Shown here: positions 9,410-17,999 of the stretch, piece by piece
How positions within the stretch are numbered: position 1 is the first letter of the stretch
How the letters are laid out: each line of letters opens with the position of its first letter
Origin: Paenarthrobacter nitroguajacolicus JCM 14115
Lineage (GTDB): Bacteria; Actinomycetota; Actinomycetes; Actinomycetales; Micrococcaceae
Assembly (NCBI GenBank): GCA_001313365.1
Contig: BBFS01000065.1
Span: forward strand, 1 to 27,156
DNA length: 27,156 nucleotides
Reading direction: 5' to 3'
Made by a program: the position numbers and the translations under genes
The notes under the pieces: model-generated
Seen by the model: only the letters and a program-made list of their open reading frames with translations
Databases searched by the model: none
What the model was told of the DNA's origin: nothing

Positions 9410-10653
9410 TCACACCAAGTGTGGCTCGTGGGATATTAGGTAGCCGCGTCCTCCGAAAGCGACCAGGATAGCCATAACCATGGCAGCGGCACCGGCGAAG
9501 AACGGCACCTGCGGGCCAAAGTGCTCACCCAGCTGGGCTGCTGCGAATGGTGCAAGCGCGCCACCCATCCAGCGCACAAAGTTGTAGCCGGCGGATGCAA
9601 CGGGGCGCGGTGAATCAGAGACACCCATGGCCAGTTCCGTGTAAACCGTGTTGTTGATGCCCAGAAGGCACCTGCCGCAATGACAAGCACGACGACGGCT
9701 GTCACCGAGTGCCCAGCGGCCAATCCCAAGCCGATCAGGTCGAGCATCAGCGCCGCTAGTGTTCCGGTCAGGACTTTGACGGCCCCGAGCCGCTTCTGGA
9801 GCACCGGCGCCACGAACACCGAGAACACGGCCACGGCAACACCCCCCCAACCGAAGAAGACTGCCCCCCCGATGCCATAGGCATCCATGCCGAGGATGAA
9901 GGGAGTAAAGGCGAGGATGGTGAAGAAGCCGTAGTTGTAGAACAACGCGCTGGCGGCAGTAGTGCGGAGGCCCCCTATGCCCGAGCGCCAGCAGCGGATC
10001 CTGAGGCGGGACTTCTTGGCGGGAGCGGCTGTTTTAGGCAACAATGCGAGAAGTGCAATGAAGGCCGCAGCCATCAGCACTGCGGTGCCGAAGAAGGGTG
10101 CGCGCCACTGCCAGCCACCCAAGAGGCCCCTAGCAGCGGGCCGAGCGAGATGCCCAAACCCAGTGCTGCCTCGTAAAGGATGATGGCCGTCCCGGTGCCG
10201 CCACTGGCCACCCCCCACGATCACGGCCAAGGCAGTTGCAACGAACAATGCGTTACCAAGACCCCAGCCTGCCCGGAACCCCACCAGTTGTTCAACGCTG
10301 CCGGAAAGGCCCGACAACGACGCGAACACCACGATGATCGCCAACCCGATCAACAGGGTCTTCTTTCCACCGATCCTTGAGGACACGAATCCACTGATCA
10401 ACATGGCAATCGCCGTCACCAGGAAGTAGCTGGTGAAAAGCAGCGAGACTTCACTTGTGGATGCCTCAAGGTTCTTAGCGATAGCCGGAAGAATCGGATC
10501 GACGAGCCCGATGCCCATGAAGGCGAAAACGGCCGCCAGCGCAGTGGCCCACACCGCCTTGGGCTGTTTGAGGAAGGAAGCTTTCTCAGCTTCCAAGACA
10601 GTTTCAGTGGTTGTTTCGGCGCTTGCTGAAGCGTCAGCCAACTGGCGTGACAT
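9410..10653 (-). CDS. MFS exporter (DHA1-like), MarR-linked
   Basis: Membrane transporter of about 413 residues, probably a drug or metabolite exporter driven by proton exchange. The repaired protein starts MSRQLADASASAETTTETVL and has helix 1 AVFAFMGIGLVDPILPAIAKNL, typical of DHA1 proteins, then SYFLVTAIAMLISGFVSSRIGGKKTLLIGL, LGISLGPLLGASWGGWQWRAPFFGTA, and a second half ending GGRGYLISHEPHLV. The ATG at 10653 follows AAGGAG. It is 48 bases downstream of marR and probably repressed by it. Frame breaks: 10211-10216 (six Gs where VGVASGG needs five), near 10120, and near 9670. G7 runs at 9842 and 9864 keep frame. It converges on the sugar symporter. Confidence 0.85.
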
Positions 10654-10701
10654 TCAATGGCTCCTTGTCGGTGCGGGTTTTTCTTAGTCGTGCTGGTTTT
10701 C

Positions 10702-11141
10702 TTAGTTTTGGAACGAGCTGTTGAGCTTGGCGATCACGGGCAAGGCGGCTGCGAGATGTTCAATTTCGTCTTGGCTGAGGTCCTGCAGCAGCTCAGCCAC
10801 CATGGCGTTGCGCCGCTGGTTGGCAGAGGCGACGGCGGCCGTCCCGGCTTCGGTGATGACCACTTGGACAGCTCGCGAATCGTCGGGATCCTGCTTGCGG
10901 GTGACCAGGCCTGCACGCTCAAGCTTGATGATTTGCTCCGTAGCGCTGGGGACTTTAATGCCCAGGTTCTTGGCGATATCGCCCACGCGGAGCCGCCGTC
11001 GGAAATCATGGACAGCAGGCTGAGTTGCGCGGCTGTAAGGTCACCTTCAGGATCAAGACGACGGAACATGTACACGCCGAGTCGTAGTGACTCACGAAAT
11101 TCCTGTGCGAGATCAAGTAGCCGCGGATCAAAAGAGCTCAT
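10702..11141 (-). CDS. MarR-family transcriptional regulator
   Basis: Winged-helix regulator of about 146 residues. The N-terminus MSSFDPRLLDLAQEFRESLR leads to LTAAQLSLLSMISDGG, then after a frame break near 10985 to GDIAKNLGIKVPSATEQIIKLERAGLVTRKQDPDDSRAVQVVITEAG, which contains the recognition helix and the beta-wing DPDDSR typical of MarR proteins. The helical dimerisation tail ends AKLNSSFQN. It is the first gene of a two-gene unit with the MFS exporter. The operator at 11144-11172 ends two bases before the start codon, so autorepression that also covers the exporter is very likely. The ligand is unknown. Confidence 0.9.
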
Positions 11142-11143
11142 AT

Positions 11144-11172
11144 TTAGGTACCCTAATAGTTAGGGTACCTAA
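11144..11172. promoter_or_regulatory. Perfect inverted-repeat operator for MarR regulator
   Basis: Arms TTAGGTACCCTAA (11144-11156) and TTAGGGTACCTAA (11160-11172) are exact reverse complements around a 3-base centre. Each arm is itself nearly symmetric (GGTACC core). The site covers the space between the -35-like TTGACT and the marR start codon. MarR proteins bind such palindromes; that this protein binds here is inference from position. Confidence 0.85.
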
Positions 11173-11179
11173 TAGTCAA
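11153..11179 (-). promoter_or_regulatory. Probable marR promoter embedded in operator
   Basis: On the minus strand TTGACT (11179-11174) is followed after 15 bases by TATTAG (11158-11153). Any -10 at 15-18 base spacing puts transcription start within a few bases of the ATG at 11141. The transcript would therefore be leaderless or nearly so, which is common in Actinobacteria. Confidence 0.5.
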
Positions 11180-12561
11180 GTTCCGACTGGTGAAGGTGGT
11201 CTGCGCACATGCCCGGGCAGGGGGGGCGGTGCGGACGATCGGTAGCTATGCCCTGTTGGCGTGCCGACTTCCAGCGTGTGGACATCTTCGACCACCTGCT
11301 TTGCCGTCCAGCCAGGGTTTTCCTTGGTCTGATTGCATGCTTCGCAGAGTCCTGCGCTGTTGTCAACGGTTGTGGTGCCACCTGAACGCCACGGGACGAC
11401 GTGATCGATATGCCTGATGGGCGCGTCGCAGTAGGGCGTGCGGCAGGTGTCGTCCCGGACTTCGATAAAACGCCTCAACCTCGGCGGGAAGAGTCGCGCC
11501 TTGGAGTCCATGGTGATGAGTTCCCCCCCGTGGACGGCGCTGTATAGAGTCGGCGAAGCCACACGGCGAACTCCTCGTCCTGCTTTGGCGCCGGACCACC
11601 GCCCGTCGCAGGAGCCCCTCCAGCGCCAACAAGGCCTCTTGCCCACGCCGCCGGGACTATCCCGTAGCCCTTGATCCGGGCCGGCTCGCCGTCTCCCTGC
11701 AATAGCGTGCGGTCCGTCATGATGACCTCCAGGTCGACACCGCTAATCCCGCCGCGCCTGCCGGTGATGCGCTCGACGAGGGTATCTGCCATGACTTGTC
11801 CGCCGGTCCGGGAGTCCCCACCAGAACGTACAGAGTCTGCCTTGCGGGTCAGCGCGGCATAGACGGCAACCCCCCCTTGGGCTACAGGAAGCAGCGCAGT
11901 CAGGTAAGTCATAGCGTCCGGCGCCGGGCGCAGGGTCACTGTTCGCTCCGTGGCGGCATGACTGGCACGCTGGGCGACGGAACGGGGATCGCGCCGGTAG
12001 GCGGCGGCTTTCGCGGCGGCGATGATTGCTTTGTCACCGGCGCCTCGAAGGTGCCCGCATCAGGTGCAAGTTCCTCGTCCACGGCGCACCGATCTTCCGC
12101 GGAAAGGCCAGCCGTCTCTCTTACGAGCAAGTTTGCGCGCCATTCACTGAGCTGGCCCGATTCCAACGCGGCCAGGGTGCGTGGCATCTCGGTGACCAAC
12201 GCCTTCGCGAGTCCAAGGAGGCGGGAGCCGCGGTTCGGCGATTCACGCCGGGCCAACGCAAGCTGAGCGGCGACACCTTGCCCCTGCTCCGAAGCGGGAA
12301 CACCAGCAACTGTCTGCTCACGCCGTTGCGCAATATCCAACGCCGCCGCAGCACGGGCCTGCAGGCCGGTAACAGCCCACTTCAAGTCTTCGAGCCCACG
12401 CAGCTGATCAATCAGCTGAACGCTGGAAGAACCAAGGCTAACGTCCCTCAGCAGTGTGATGAGGCTGGGACACCGAGCGCGGGCTCTCCGGCTTTGTTCC
12501 CAACCCCCCCGGAGGCACATGAACCGGTGTCAATGCCTTGCCGCTCTCGAATCGTCTCCAT
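11176..12561 (-). CDS. DUF222 domain / HNH endonuclease protein
   Basis: One of the 13E12-like DUF222-HNH proteins that are abundant in Actinobacteria; function unproven. The ATG at 12561 follows GGAAGAG. The DUF222 part includes [66 protein letters not shown] and [13 protein letters not shown]. After a linker with [12 protein letters not shown] and [13 protein letters not shown], the HNH domain reads [54 protein letters not shown], with paired Cys-x4-Cys and Cys-x2-Cys and the HIDH metal and catalytic histidines. Frame breaks: G7 at about 12504-12510 (five expected), near 12045, and G7 at 11523-11529 (STGELITM needs five). The exact C-terminus is uncertain (11169 or 11176) because of the G7 at 11220-11226. 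It may be a selfish or nucleic-acid-processing gene. Confidence 0.85.
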
Positions 12562-12639
12562 GGCCCAACTCTTCCAGCGGGCATAGGGTCGCATAAGGCG
12601 GGAATTTCCCTATGTGGAAAACAGGGACAAGCCACTCTC

Positions 12640-13149
12640 CTACAGCGTGAGCTTCATGCCCTCGTGGCTCGCGACAAAGCCCAGCCGCTCATAGAAACGA
12701 TGAGCCGAAACGCGGGACTTATCCGTGGTGAGCTGCACTAGCGAGCAGCCACTCTCCCGGGCCTGGTCAATAGCCCACTGAATCATGAGCGCACCCACGC
12801 CCTGCCCCCGCAACACCTCAGAAACCCTAACCGCCTCGATCTGCGCCCGCCAGGACCCCTTGCGCGAGAGGCCCGGGATGTAGCTGAGCTGGAATGTAGC
12901 CACAACATCGCCGTCGAGTTCGCCCACCACCAAAAGGTGTGCGGGGGGGTCGGCGTCGATCGCGTCAAAAGCCCGCTCGTACGGCACTAAATCGTCGGCA
13001 CTTTCGCGGGTAGCGCCCAGCTGATCGTCGGCCAGTAACGCGAGGATCCGCGGCAGGTCGCCTTGCCGTGCACGCCTGAGGGTGAAGGTTCCACGTTCGA
13101 CGGCGGCGGTAAACAAAGCGGGCACGGCACCGGATTGAGAAGTCACCAC
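12640..13149 (-). CDS. GNAT-family N-acetyltransferase
   Basis: Intact protein of 169 residues. The GNAT fold is visible from FTLRRARQGDLPRILALLADDQLG (residues 22-45) through the acetyl-CoA pyrophosphate loop RGQGVGA (114-120) to SRVSAHRFYERLGFVASHEGMKLTL at the C-terminus. It should transfer an acetyl group from acetyl-CoA to an amine, perhaps a small molecule or aminoglycoside-like compound; the acceptor cannot be inferred. The start is GTG at 13149, in a GTGGTG pair. It is divergent from padR, sharing a 112-base control region, and may be affected by that repressor. A G7 at about 12943-12949 keeps frame (DADPPAH). Confidence 0.88.
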   Translation of the reverse strand: MVTSQSGAVPALFTAAVERGTFTLRRARQGDLPRILALLADDQLGATRESADDLVPYERAFDAIDADPPAHLLVVGELDGDVVATFQLSYIPGLSRKGSWRAQIEAVRVSEVLRGQGVGALMIQWAIDQARESGCSLVQLTTDKSRVSAHRFYERLGFVASHEGMKLTL

Positions 13150-13189
13150 CCCAGCCTGCCATCCGACAGAACAAACCCAGAACTCAGTA

Positions 13190-13219
13190 TTGCTAAGTAC
13201 CGGTACTTAGTTCTACTAT
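13190..13219 (+). promoter_or_regulatory. Probable padR operon promoter
   Basis: TTGCTA (13190-13195) and TACTAT (13214-13219) are separated by 18 bases, with the palindrome occupying the spacer. Transcription would start about 35 bases before the padR ATG, whose GGGAGG ribosome site lies at about 13249-13254. Confidence 0.5.
13193..13210. promoter_or_regulatory. Perfect 18-base palindrome, candidate PadR operator
   Basis: CTAAGTACCGGTACTTAG is a perfect palindrome 52 bases before the padR start and within the spacer of the predicted promoter. PadR repressors commonly bind palindromes at their own promoter. The assignment is by position. Confidence 0.7.
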
Positions 13220-13261
13220 GTAGTGGTAGCTAGTAATACTGAGTAGCGAGGGAGGTGTCCG

Positions 13262-13592
13262 ATGGGCAAGCAAATGACGGAGATGCTCAAAGGCACATTG
13301 GAGGGCATCGTTCTGGCCCTCCTGACCGGGAAGGCAGCGTACGGATACGAGATCACCACGCTGCTCCGGGAGCAGGGATTTACTGAGATCGCTGAAGGCA
13401 CCGTGTATGCGCTGCTGGTCAGGATCGAGCAAAAGGGGCTGGTGGACGTTGAGAAGCGTCCGTCCGAAAAAGGGCCGCCCCCGCAAGGTGTACACGCTCA
13501 ATACACAGGGCGAAAAGGAACTGAACGAATTCTGGAACACATGGAGCTTCTTGTCCGGACGGATTGAAGAGCTCCGCAAGGAAGGAAAATAA
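13262..13592 (+). CDS. PadR-family transcriptional regulator
   Basis: Small winged-helix repressor of about 110 residues. MTEMLKGTLEGIVLALLTGKAAYGYEITTLLREQGFTEIAEGTVYALLVRIEQKGLVDVEKRPSEKGPPRKVYTLNTQGEKEL is the characteristic PadR domain, with the GYEI and EGTVYALL signatures. It ends SGRIEELRKEGK. The ATG at 13262 follows GGGAGG. A frame break in the C5 run near 13477-13490 (GPPRKVYTL expected) truncates the naive reading to 101 residues. It heads an operon with DUF1048 and an ABC exporter, 1 base before the DUF1048 start, and probably represses it until an exported drug or lipid binds. Confidence 0.9.
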
Positions 13593-13593
13593 C

Positions 13594-13958
13594 ATGGCAG
13601 CGAAATGGATCGAACTGGTCACCGGATCACTCGAACAGAAGAAGCAGTACAAGCAAGCCAAGGCAAGGATGAATGCCCTGCCTGAGCCCTATCTGACCGT
13701 GGCCACCGCCTTCAACCGGTACCTGATGTACTACGGCGGCGTCACTGAGGGCGACACCATGGTGCAGATGTTTACCGACCTGGCTGACCTATGGGAACGG
13801 GCCGCAATCGACGGTACGCCCGTGGGCGAAATCGTGGGCGGAGATCCCATCGAATTCGCCGAGAGCTTCGCCCAGCCTACGGCGGTAAGCGCTGGATCGA
13901 CAAGGAACGCGAGCGCCTTACCAAGGCAATCGATAAAGCGAAGGAGGCGGAATCATGA
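13594..13958 (+). CDS. DUF1048 family protein
   Basis: Small cytoplasmic protein of about 120 residues. MAAKWIELVTGSLEQKKQYKQAKARMNALPEPYLTVATAFNRYLMYYGGVTEGDTMVQMFTDLADLWERAAIDG is characteristic of DUF1048, a helical family usually found between a PadR regulator and an ABC exporter; its role is not established. One G is missing near 13876 (AQAYGGKRWIDKERERLTKAIDKAKEAES expected). The stop overlaps the ATPase start (ATGA), so translation is coupled. It may help assemble or regulate the exporter, or bind the effector; that is speculation. Confidence 0.85.
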
Positions 13959-14736
13959 CCGCTGCATCAATCCGCGTAAAGGGCATTGAGAAGTCCTACA
14001 AGGATCTCCACGTGCTCCGGGGGGGTGTGGACTTTGAGGTAGCTCCGGCAGTATCTTTGCCTTGCTGGGCTCCAATGGAGCGGGCAAGACCACCATGGTG
14101 AAGATCCTGTCCACCTTGCTCAAAGCGGATGCCGGCTCGGCCGCCGTCGAGGGCTTTGATGTCGCCTCCGAGTCGCTTCGGGTGAGACAGTCCATCAGCC
14201 TCACTGGGCAGTTCGCGGCCGTGGATGAAGTCCTGACCGGCAAGGAGAACCTGGTCCTGGTGGCCAAGCTGCGTCACTTGAAGAACCCGGGCGGCATCGC
14301 GGACGAGCTGCTGGCGCAGTTCAGCCTCACCGAGGCTGGGTCCCGAAAGGTGGCGACGTACTCCGGCGGTATGCGTCGGCGCCTGGACATTGCCATGAGC
14401 CTGATCGGCAATCCGAAGGTGATCTTCCTGGACGAACCCACTACCGGCCTCGACCCGGAGGCCCGGCTGGAGGTATGGCAGATTGTCAAGAATCTCGCCA
14501 AGCAAGGAACCACGGTCCTGCTCACCACGCAGTACCTGGACGAAGCCGAGCAGCTCGCGGACCGGATTGCCATCCTGCACGCCGGACGCATCATTGCCAA
14601 TGGCACCCTCTCCGAGCTCAAGCAGCTGCTGCCACCGGCCAAGGTGGAGTACGTGGAGAAGCAGCCGAGCCTGGAGGACATCTTCCTGGCCCTGGTGGGA
14701 ACAGGTACCAACGAGTCAGTAAAGGACAGGTCATGA
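13955..14736 (+). CDS. ABC exporter ATP-binding protein, DrrA-like
   Basis: ATPase of about 260 residues driving an ABC-2 type exporter. The N-terminus MTAASIRVKGIEKSYKDLHVLRGVDFEV leads into Walker A GSNGAGKT, then SLTGQFAAVDEVLTGKENL, the signature YSGGMRRRLDIAMSL, Walker B VIFLDEPTTGLDP and TTQYLDEAEQLADRIAIL. This order and the TGQFAAVDE and TTQYLDEAE segments match daunorubicin-resistance DrrA-type proteins. The C-terminal LEDIFLALVGTG is also typical. A lost G near 14047 (APGSIFALLG expected) breaks the frame; the G7 near 14019-14025 keeps it. The stop overlaps the permease start in ATGA. Confidence 0.92.
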
Positions 14737-15497
14737 ACACCCATTTCTTCGCAGACACCTCCGTCCTGCTGGGCCGTTCCATGCGGCACATCTTCCGGAG
14801 CGTTGACACCATCATCACCACTGCGATCACCCCGATCGCCCTGATGCTGCTGTTCGTTTACGTGTTCGGCGGAGCCATCAGGACCGACACCGAGAACTAC
14901 GTAAACTACCTGCTCCCGGGCATTATGTTGATCGCGATCGCCTCCGGCATCGCTTACACGGCAGTCCGGCTGTTCACGGACATGCAGAGCGGCATCTTCG
15001 AGCGGTTCCAGTCGATGCCGATCGCACGCTCTTCGGTTCTCTGGGCGCACGTGCTGACGTCGCTGGTGGCCAACGGACTCTCGCTGGTGATCATCGTCCT
15101 GGTGGCACTCCTCATGGGCTTCCGCACTTCGGCCAACGTGCTGGACTGGCTGGCCGTCGCAGGCATCCTGGCACTCTTCACCTTGGCGCTCACGTGGATT
15201 GCGATCATCGCGGGCCTCTCAGCGAAATCGGTGGATGGCGCCGGCGGGTTCTCCTATCCGCTGATCTTCCTGCCCTTCATCAGCTCGGCCTTCGTTCCGA
15301 CGGAGACCATGCCCGGCCCGGTCCGCTGGTTCGCCGAAAACCAGCCGGTAACGTCAATCGTGAACACCATCCAGGACCTGTTCGCCCAACGCCCGGTGGG
15401 TGGCGATATTTGGGTGGCCCTGGCTTGGTGCCTGGGGGGGATCCTCATCGTCTCTTACGCCTTTGCCACAGCTGCCTACAAGCGCCGGATCGCCTAG
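14733..15497 (+). CDS. ABC-2 type exporter permease, DrrB-like
   Basis: Intact membrane protein of 254 residues. It starts MNTHFFADTSVLLGRSMRHIFR and has six predicted hydrophobic spans: IITTAITPIALMLLFVYVFGGA, YLLPGIMLIAIASGIAYTAV, VLTSLVANGLSLVIIVLVALLMGF, WLAVAGILALFTLALTWIAIIAGL, GFSYPLIFLPFISSAFVP, and IWVALAWCLGGILIVSYAFATA. The SMPIARSSVLW loop and SAFVPTETMPGPVRWFAENQPVT are typical of DrrB/ABC-2 permeases. With the preceding ATPase it should export a lipophilic compound such as an antibiotic. A G7 at 15434-15440 keeps frame. Confidence 0.92.
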   Translation: MNTHFFADTSVLLGRSMRHIFRSVDTIITTAITPIALMLLFVYVFGGAIRTDTENYVNYLLPGIMLIAIASGIAYTAVRLFTDMQSGIFERFQSMPIARSSVLWAHVLTSLVANGLSLVIIVLVALLMGFRTSANVLDWLAVAGILALFTLALTWIAIIAGLSAKSVDGAGGFSYPLIFLPFISSAFVPTETMPGPVRWFAENQPVTSIVNTIQDLFAQRPVGGDIWVALAWCLGGILIVSYAFATAAYKRRIA

Positions 15498-15532
15498 CCG
15501 CCGCAGCCAAAATACGGCGCTAATCACGGCCT

Positions 15533-15563
15533 AAGCTCCCCCTCCAACCAGGGCGGGAGCTTT
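15533..15563 (+). terminator. Probable terminator after ABC exporter operon
   Basis: AAGCTCCC (15533-15540) pairs with GGGAGCTT (15555-15562), closing a 14-base loop, about 35 bases after the permease stop. The T-tract is short, so efficiency is uncertain. Confidence 0.6.
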
Positions 15564-15670
15564 CGCCATGCAGACCGATTCGCCATGAGCCAGGCATTAG
15601 CTATAGCTTTATCGAACAGATTTGTAACGGCCGTCACCATTTTGACGGGTCCTCGAAGGTTCTTGAACTA

Positions 15671-17142
15671 ATGTCCGATCAGACAACACAGGGGGAAGCT
15701 CCACGTCTCCAGCAGGGACAGCGAGCCCCCACCTGTCACGCTCGCTCAGCAACCGCCACATTCAGCTCCTTGCCATCGGCGGCGCCATCGGAACCGGCCT
15801 CTTCATGGGCTCCGGAAAAACCATCTCCGTCGCCGGCCCCTCCGTGATCTTTGTGTACATGATCATCGGATTCATGCTGTTCTTCGTCATGCGGGCCATG
15901 GGCCAGCTGCTGCTGTCCAACCTGAACTACAAGTCCTTCAGCGACTTCGCAGGCGATCTCCTGGGCCCCTGGGCAGGCTTCTTCACCGGGTGGACCTACT
16001 GGTTCTGCTGGGTAGTCACCGGCGTGGCAGACGTCATTGCGATTGCGGGCTACGCCAACGAACTGTGGCCGGGAATCCAACTCTGGATCCCGGGTATCGC
16101 CACCATCATCATCCTGCTGCTCCTGAACCTGCCCACCGTGAAGGCCTTCGGTGAGACCGAATTCTGGTTCGCCCTCATAAAGATCGTGGCCATTGTGGCG
16201 CTGATCGTGGTGGGCCTGGTGATGATCTTCACCGGCTTCCAGTCCAACGCAGGCACCGCGGGCTTCACCAACCTCTGGAGCCACGGCGGCTTCTTCCCCC
16301 CCAAGGAATTCATGGGCTTCGTGGCCGGGTTCCAGATTGCCGTCTTCGCGTTCGTGGGCATCGAACTGGTGGGCACCGCCGCCGCTGAAACGAAGAACCC
16401 GGAGCACAACCTCCCCCGCGCCATCAACGCCATTCCCCCTGCGCGTCATGCTCTTCTACGTAGGCGCCCTCATCATCCTCATGTCCGTCACCCCGTGGAC
16501 AGAATTCAAGGCGGGCCAGAGCCCGTTCATCGCCATGTTCTCGCTCGCCGGCCTTGGCATGGCAGCTACCGTGGTCAACCTCGTAGTGCTCACCTCGGCT
16601 ATGTCGTCGGCCAACTCGGGCATCTACTCCACGTCCCGCATGGTGTACGGCCTGGCCCACGACGGCGACGCACCCAAGCTCTTCGGCCGCCTCTCCAGCC
16701 GCAAAGTACCCCAGAACGCACTGTTCCTCTCCTGCGTCCTGCTGCTGGCCGGCGTCGCACTTCTGTACGCGGGCAAGGACGTTGGCGTGGCATTCGACAT
16801 GGTGACCACCGTGTCCGCCGTCTGCTTCATGTTCGTCTGGTCGATCATCCTGGCCAGCTACCTCGTTTACCGTAAACGCCGCCCCCGAGCAGCACGCGGC
16901 CTCGCCGTTCAAGATGCCAGGCGGCATCCCCCATGGTGTGGGTGGTGTTCGCGTTCTTCGCGTTCCTCGTGTGGGCTCTGACCACGCAGCCGGATACGCT
17001 CACCGCGCTGCTGGTGACGCCCATCTGGTTCGCCATCCTCGGCGTTGCCTACGCTGTGGTCCGCAAGTCGCCCCCCCTGCATCAGGCCCGCGTGGCCGAG
17101 TGGAAGGCGATGGCTGAAGGCGAAACCGCCTCGCCGCGCTAA
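15671..17142 (+). CDS. Amino acid permease, CycA-like (D-serine/D-alanine/glycine transporter)
   Basis: APC-superfamily proton-coupled amino acid importer, about 485 residues and 12 helices. Diagnostic stretches are LSNRHIQLLAIGGAIGTGLFMGSGKTIS, GPSVIFVYMIIGFMLFFVMRAMGQLLLSNLNYKSFSDFA, GPWAGFFTGWTYWFCWVVTGVADVIAI and TVKAFGETEFWFALIKIVAIVALIVVGLVM, all very close to CycA. The ATG at 15671 opens a frame MSDQTTQGEAPR, but a break near 15725-15735 precedes the conserved part. Other breaks lie near 16437 (NAIPLRVMLFYVG), 16881 and 16926, each an extra C. C7 runs at 16296 and 17071 keep frame. No regulator is adjacent. The substrate range is inferred from resemblance only. Confidence 0.9.
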
Positions 17143-17165
17143 CGCTGAAGCAAGCAGAATTGACG

Positions 17166-17200
17166 ACGTCGCACCCGGGCCTGGGTGCCGACGTTCTTCT
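17166..17200. terminator. Terminator hairpin between convergent cycA-like and siderophore genes
   Basis: ACGTCGCACCC (17166-17176) pairs with GGGTG-C-CGACGT (17183-17194) with one bulged base, followed by TTCTTCT. It lies 23 bases after the permease stop and 13 bases after the end of the opposing ATPase gene. Confidence 0.65.
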
Positions 17201-17213
17201 GTGGGCAGGAGCG

Positions 17214-17974
17214 TCAGGCGAAGTACACGCCGATGCGGTTGCCGTCGATCTCCTCTATGCGGATATCGATGTCGTAGACGTCGTGCAGCATCCCCCGCAC
17301 GCATGATGTCCGCGGGCGTGCCCTGATGGATGAGGCGGCCGTTTTTCATGGCCAGGATGGTGTCCGAGTAGCAGGATGCAAAGTTGATGTCGTGCACCAC
17401 CAGCACGATGGTCTTTCCGAGCTCATCGGACAAACGCCGCAGCAGCCGCATCATTTCCACGGAGTGCTTCATGTCCAGGTTGTTGAGCGGCTCGTCCAGC
17501 AACAGGTATTCCGTGTCCTGGGCCAGGACCATGGCGATGTAGGCACGCTGACGCTGCCCGCCGGAGAGCTCGTCTACGAACTTGTCAGCCATGGATGTGA
17601 GGTCCAGCTGGCGGATGGCCTCGTCAACGTGCTCAAGATCCTCAACCGTTGGCCGCCCGCCGCTGTGCGGAAAGCGCCCGAATGCCACGAGGTCACGGAC
17701 CGTGAGCCGCATCGTGAGGTGGTTTTCCTGCCGGAGGATGGCCATGGTCTTGGCGAGTTCCTTGCTGGGCGTCGCGGTGACGTCCAAGCCGGCAACGGAC
17801 ACTCCCCCGGCGTCCATGGGCTGCAGCCGGCTAATCAGTGAGAGCAGCGTGGACTTGCCGGCCCCCGTTGGGACCGATGATGGACGTGATGCCGCCGCGT
17901 GGAATATCGCAGGACACGTCATCCAGCACGGCGGTGCCGCCGTAGCGCTTGGTCACGTTGCGGACGGTAATCAT
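17214..17974 (-). CDS. Siderophore ABC importer ATP-binding protein, YclP/VctC-like
   Basis: Cytoplasmic ATPase of about 253 residues for iron-siderophore uptake. The repaired N-terminus MITVRNVTKRYGGTAVLDDVSCDIPRGGITSIIGPNGAGKSTLLSLISRL contains Walker A. ELAKTMAILRQENHLTMRLTVRDLVAFGRFPHSGGRP is characteristic of the petrobactin/catecholate subgroup (YclP, CeuD, VctC). The signature is LSGGQRQRAYIAMVLAQDT and Walker B is YLLLDEPLNNLDM. It ends RIEEIDGNRIGVYFA. Frame breaks: an extra G near 17863-17867 inside Walker A and an extra base near 17295. It is the last gene of a four-gene operon. Confidence 0.92.
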
Positions 17975-17999
17975 GGACGGACCCCGGTCATAACAGTGG

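Larger units (their letters stand above)
13182..13244. repeat. Outer inverted repeat flanking padR control region
   Basis: ACTCAGTATT (13182-13191) and AATACTGAGT (13235-13244) are perfect 10-base inverted arms 43 bases apart. They enclose the central palindrome and the predicted padR promoter. This could be a second pair of half-sites for the PadR regulator or a looping arrangement. Confidence 0.65.

Noticed and set aside
11176..12561. HNH gene as part of an intron, phage or restriction system
   Set aside because: There are no recombinase, reverse transcriptase, methylase or phage genes nearby. The DUF222 domain identifies it as a common stand-alone actinobacterial family.
14274..15050. Open frame of 258 codons on the minus strand
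   Set aside because: It is antisense to the DrrAB-like exporter genes and has a composition typical of a shadow frame.
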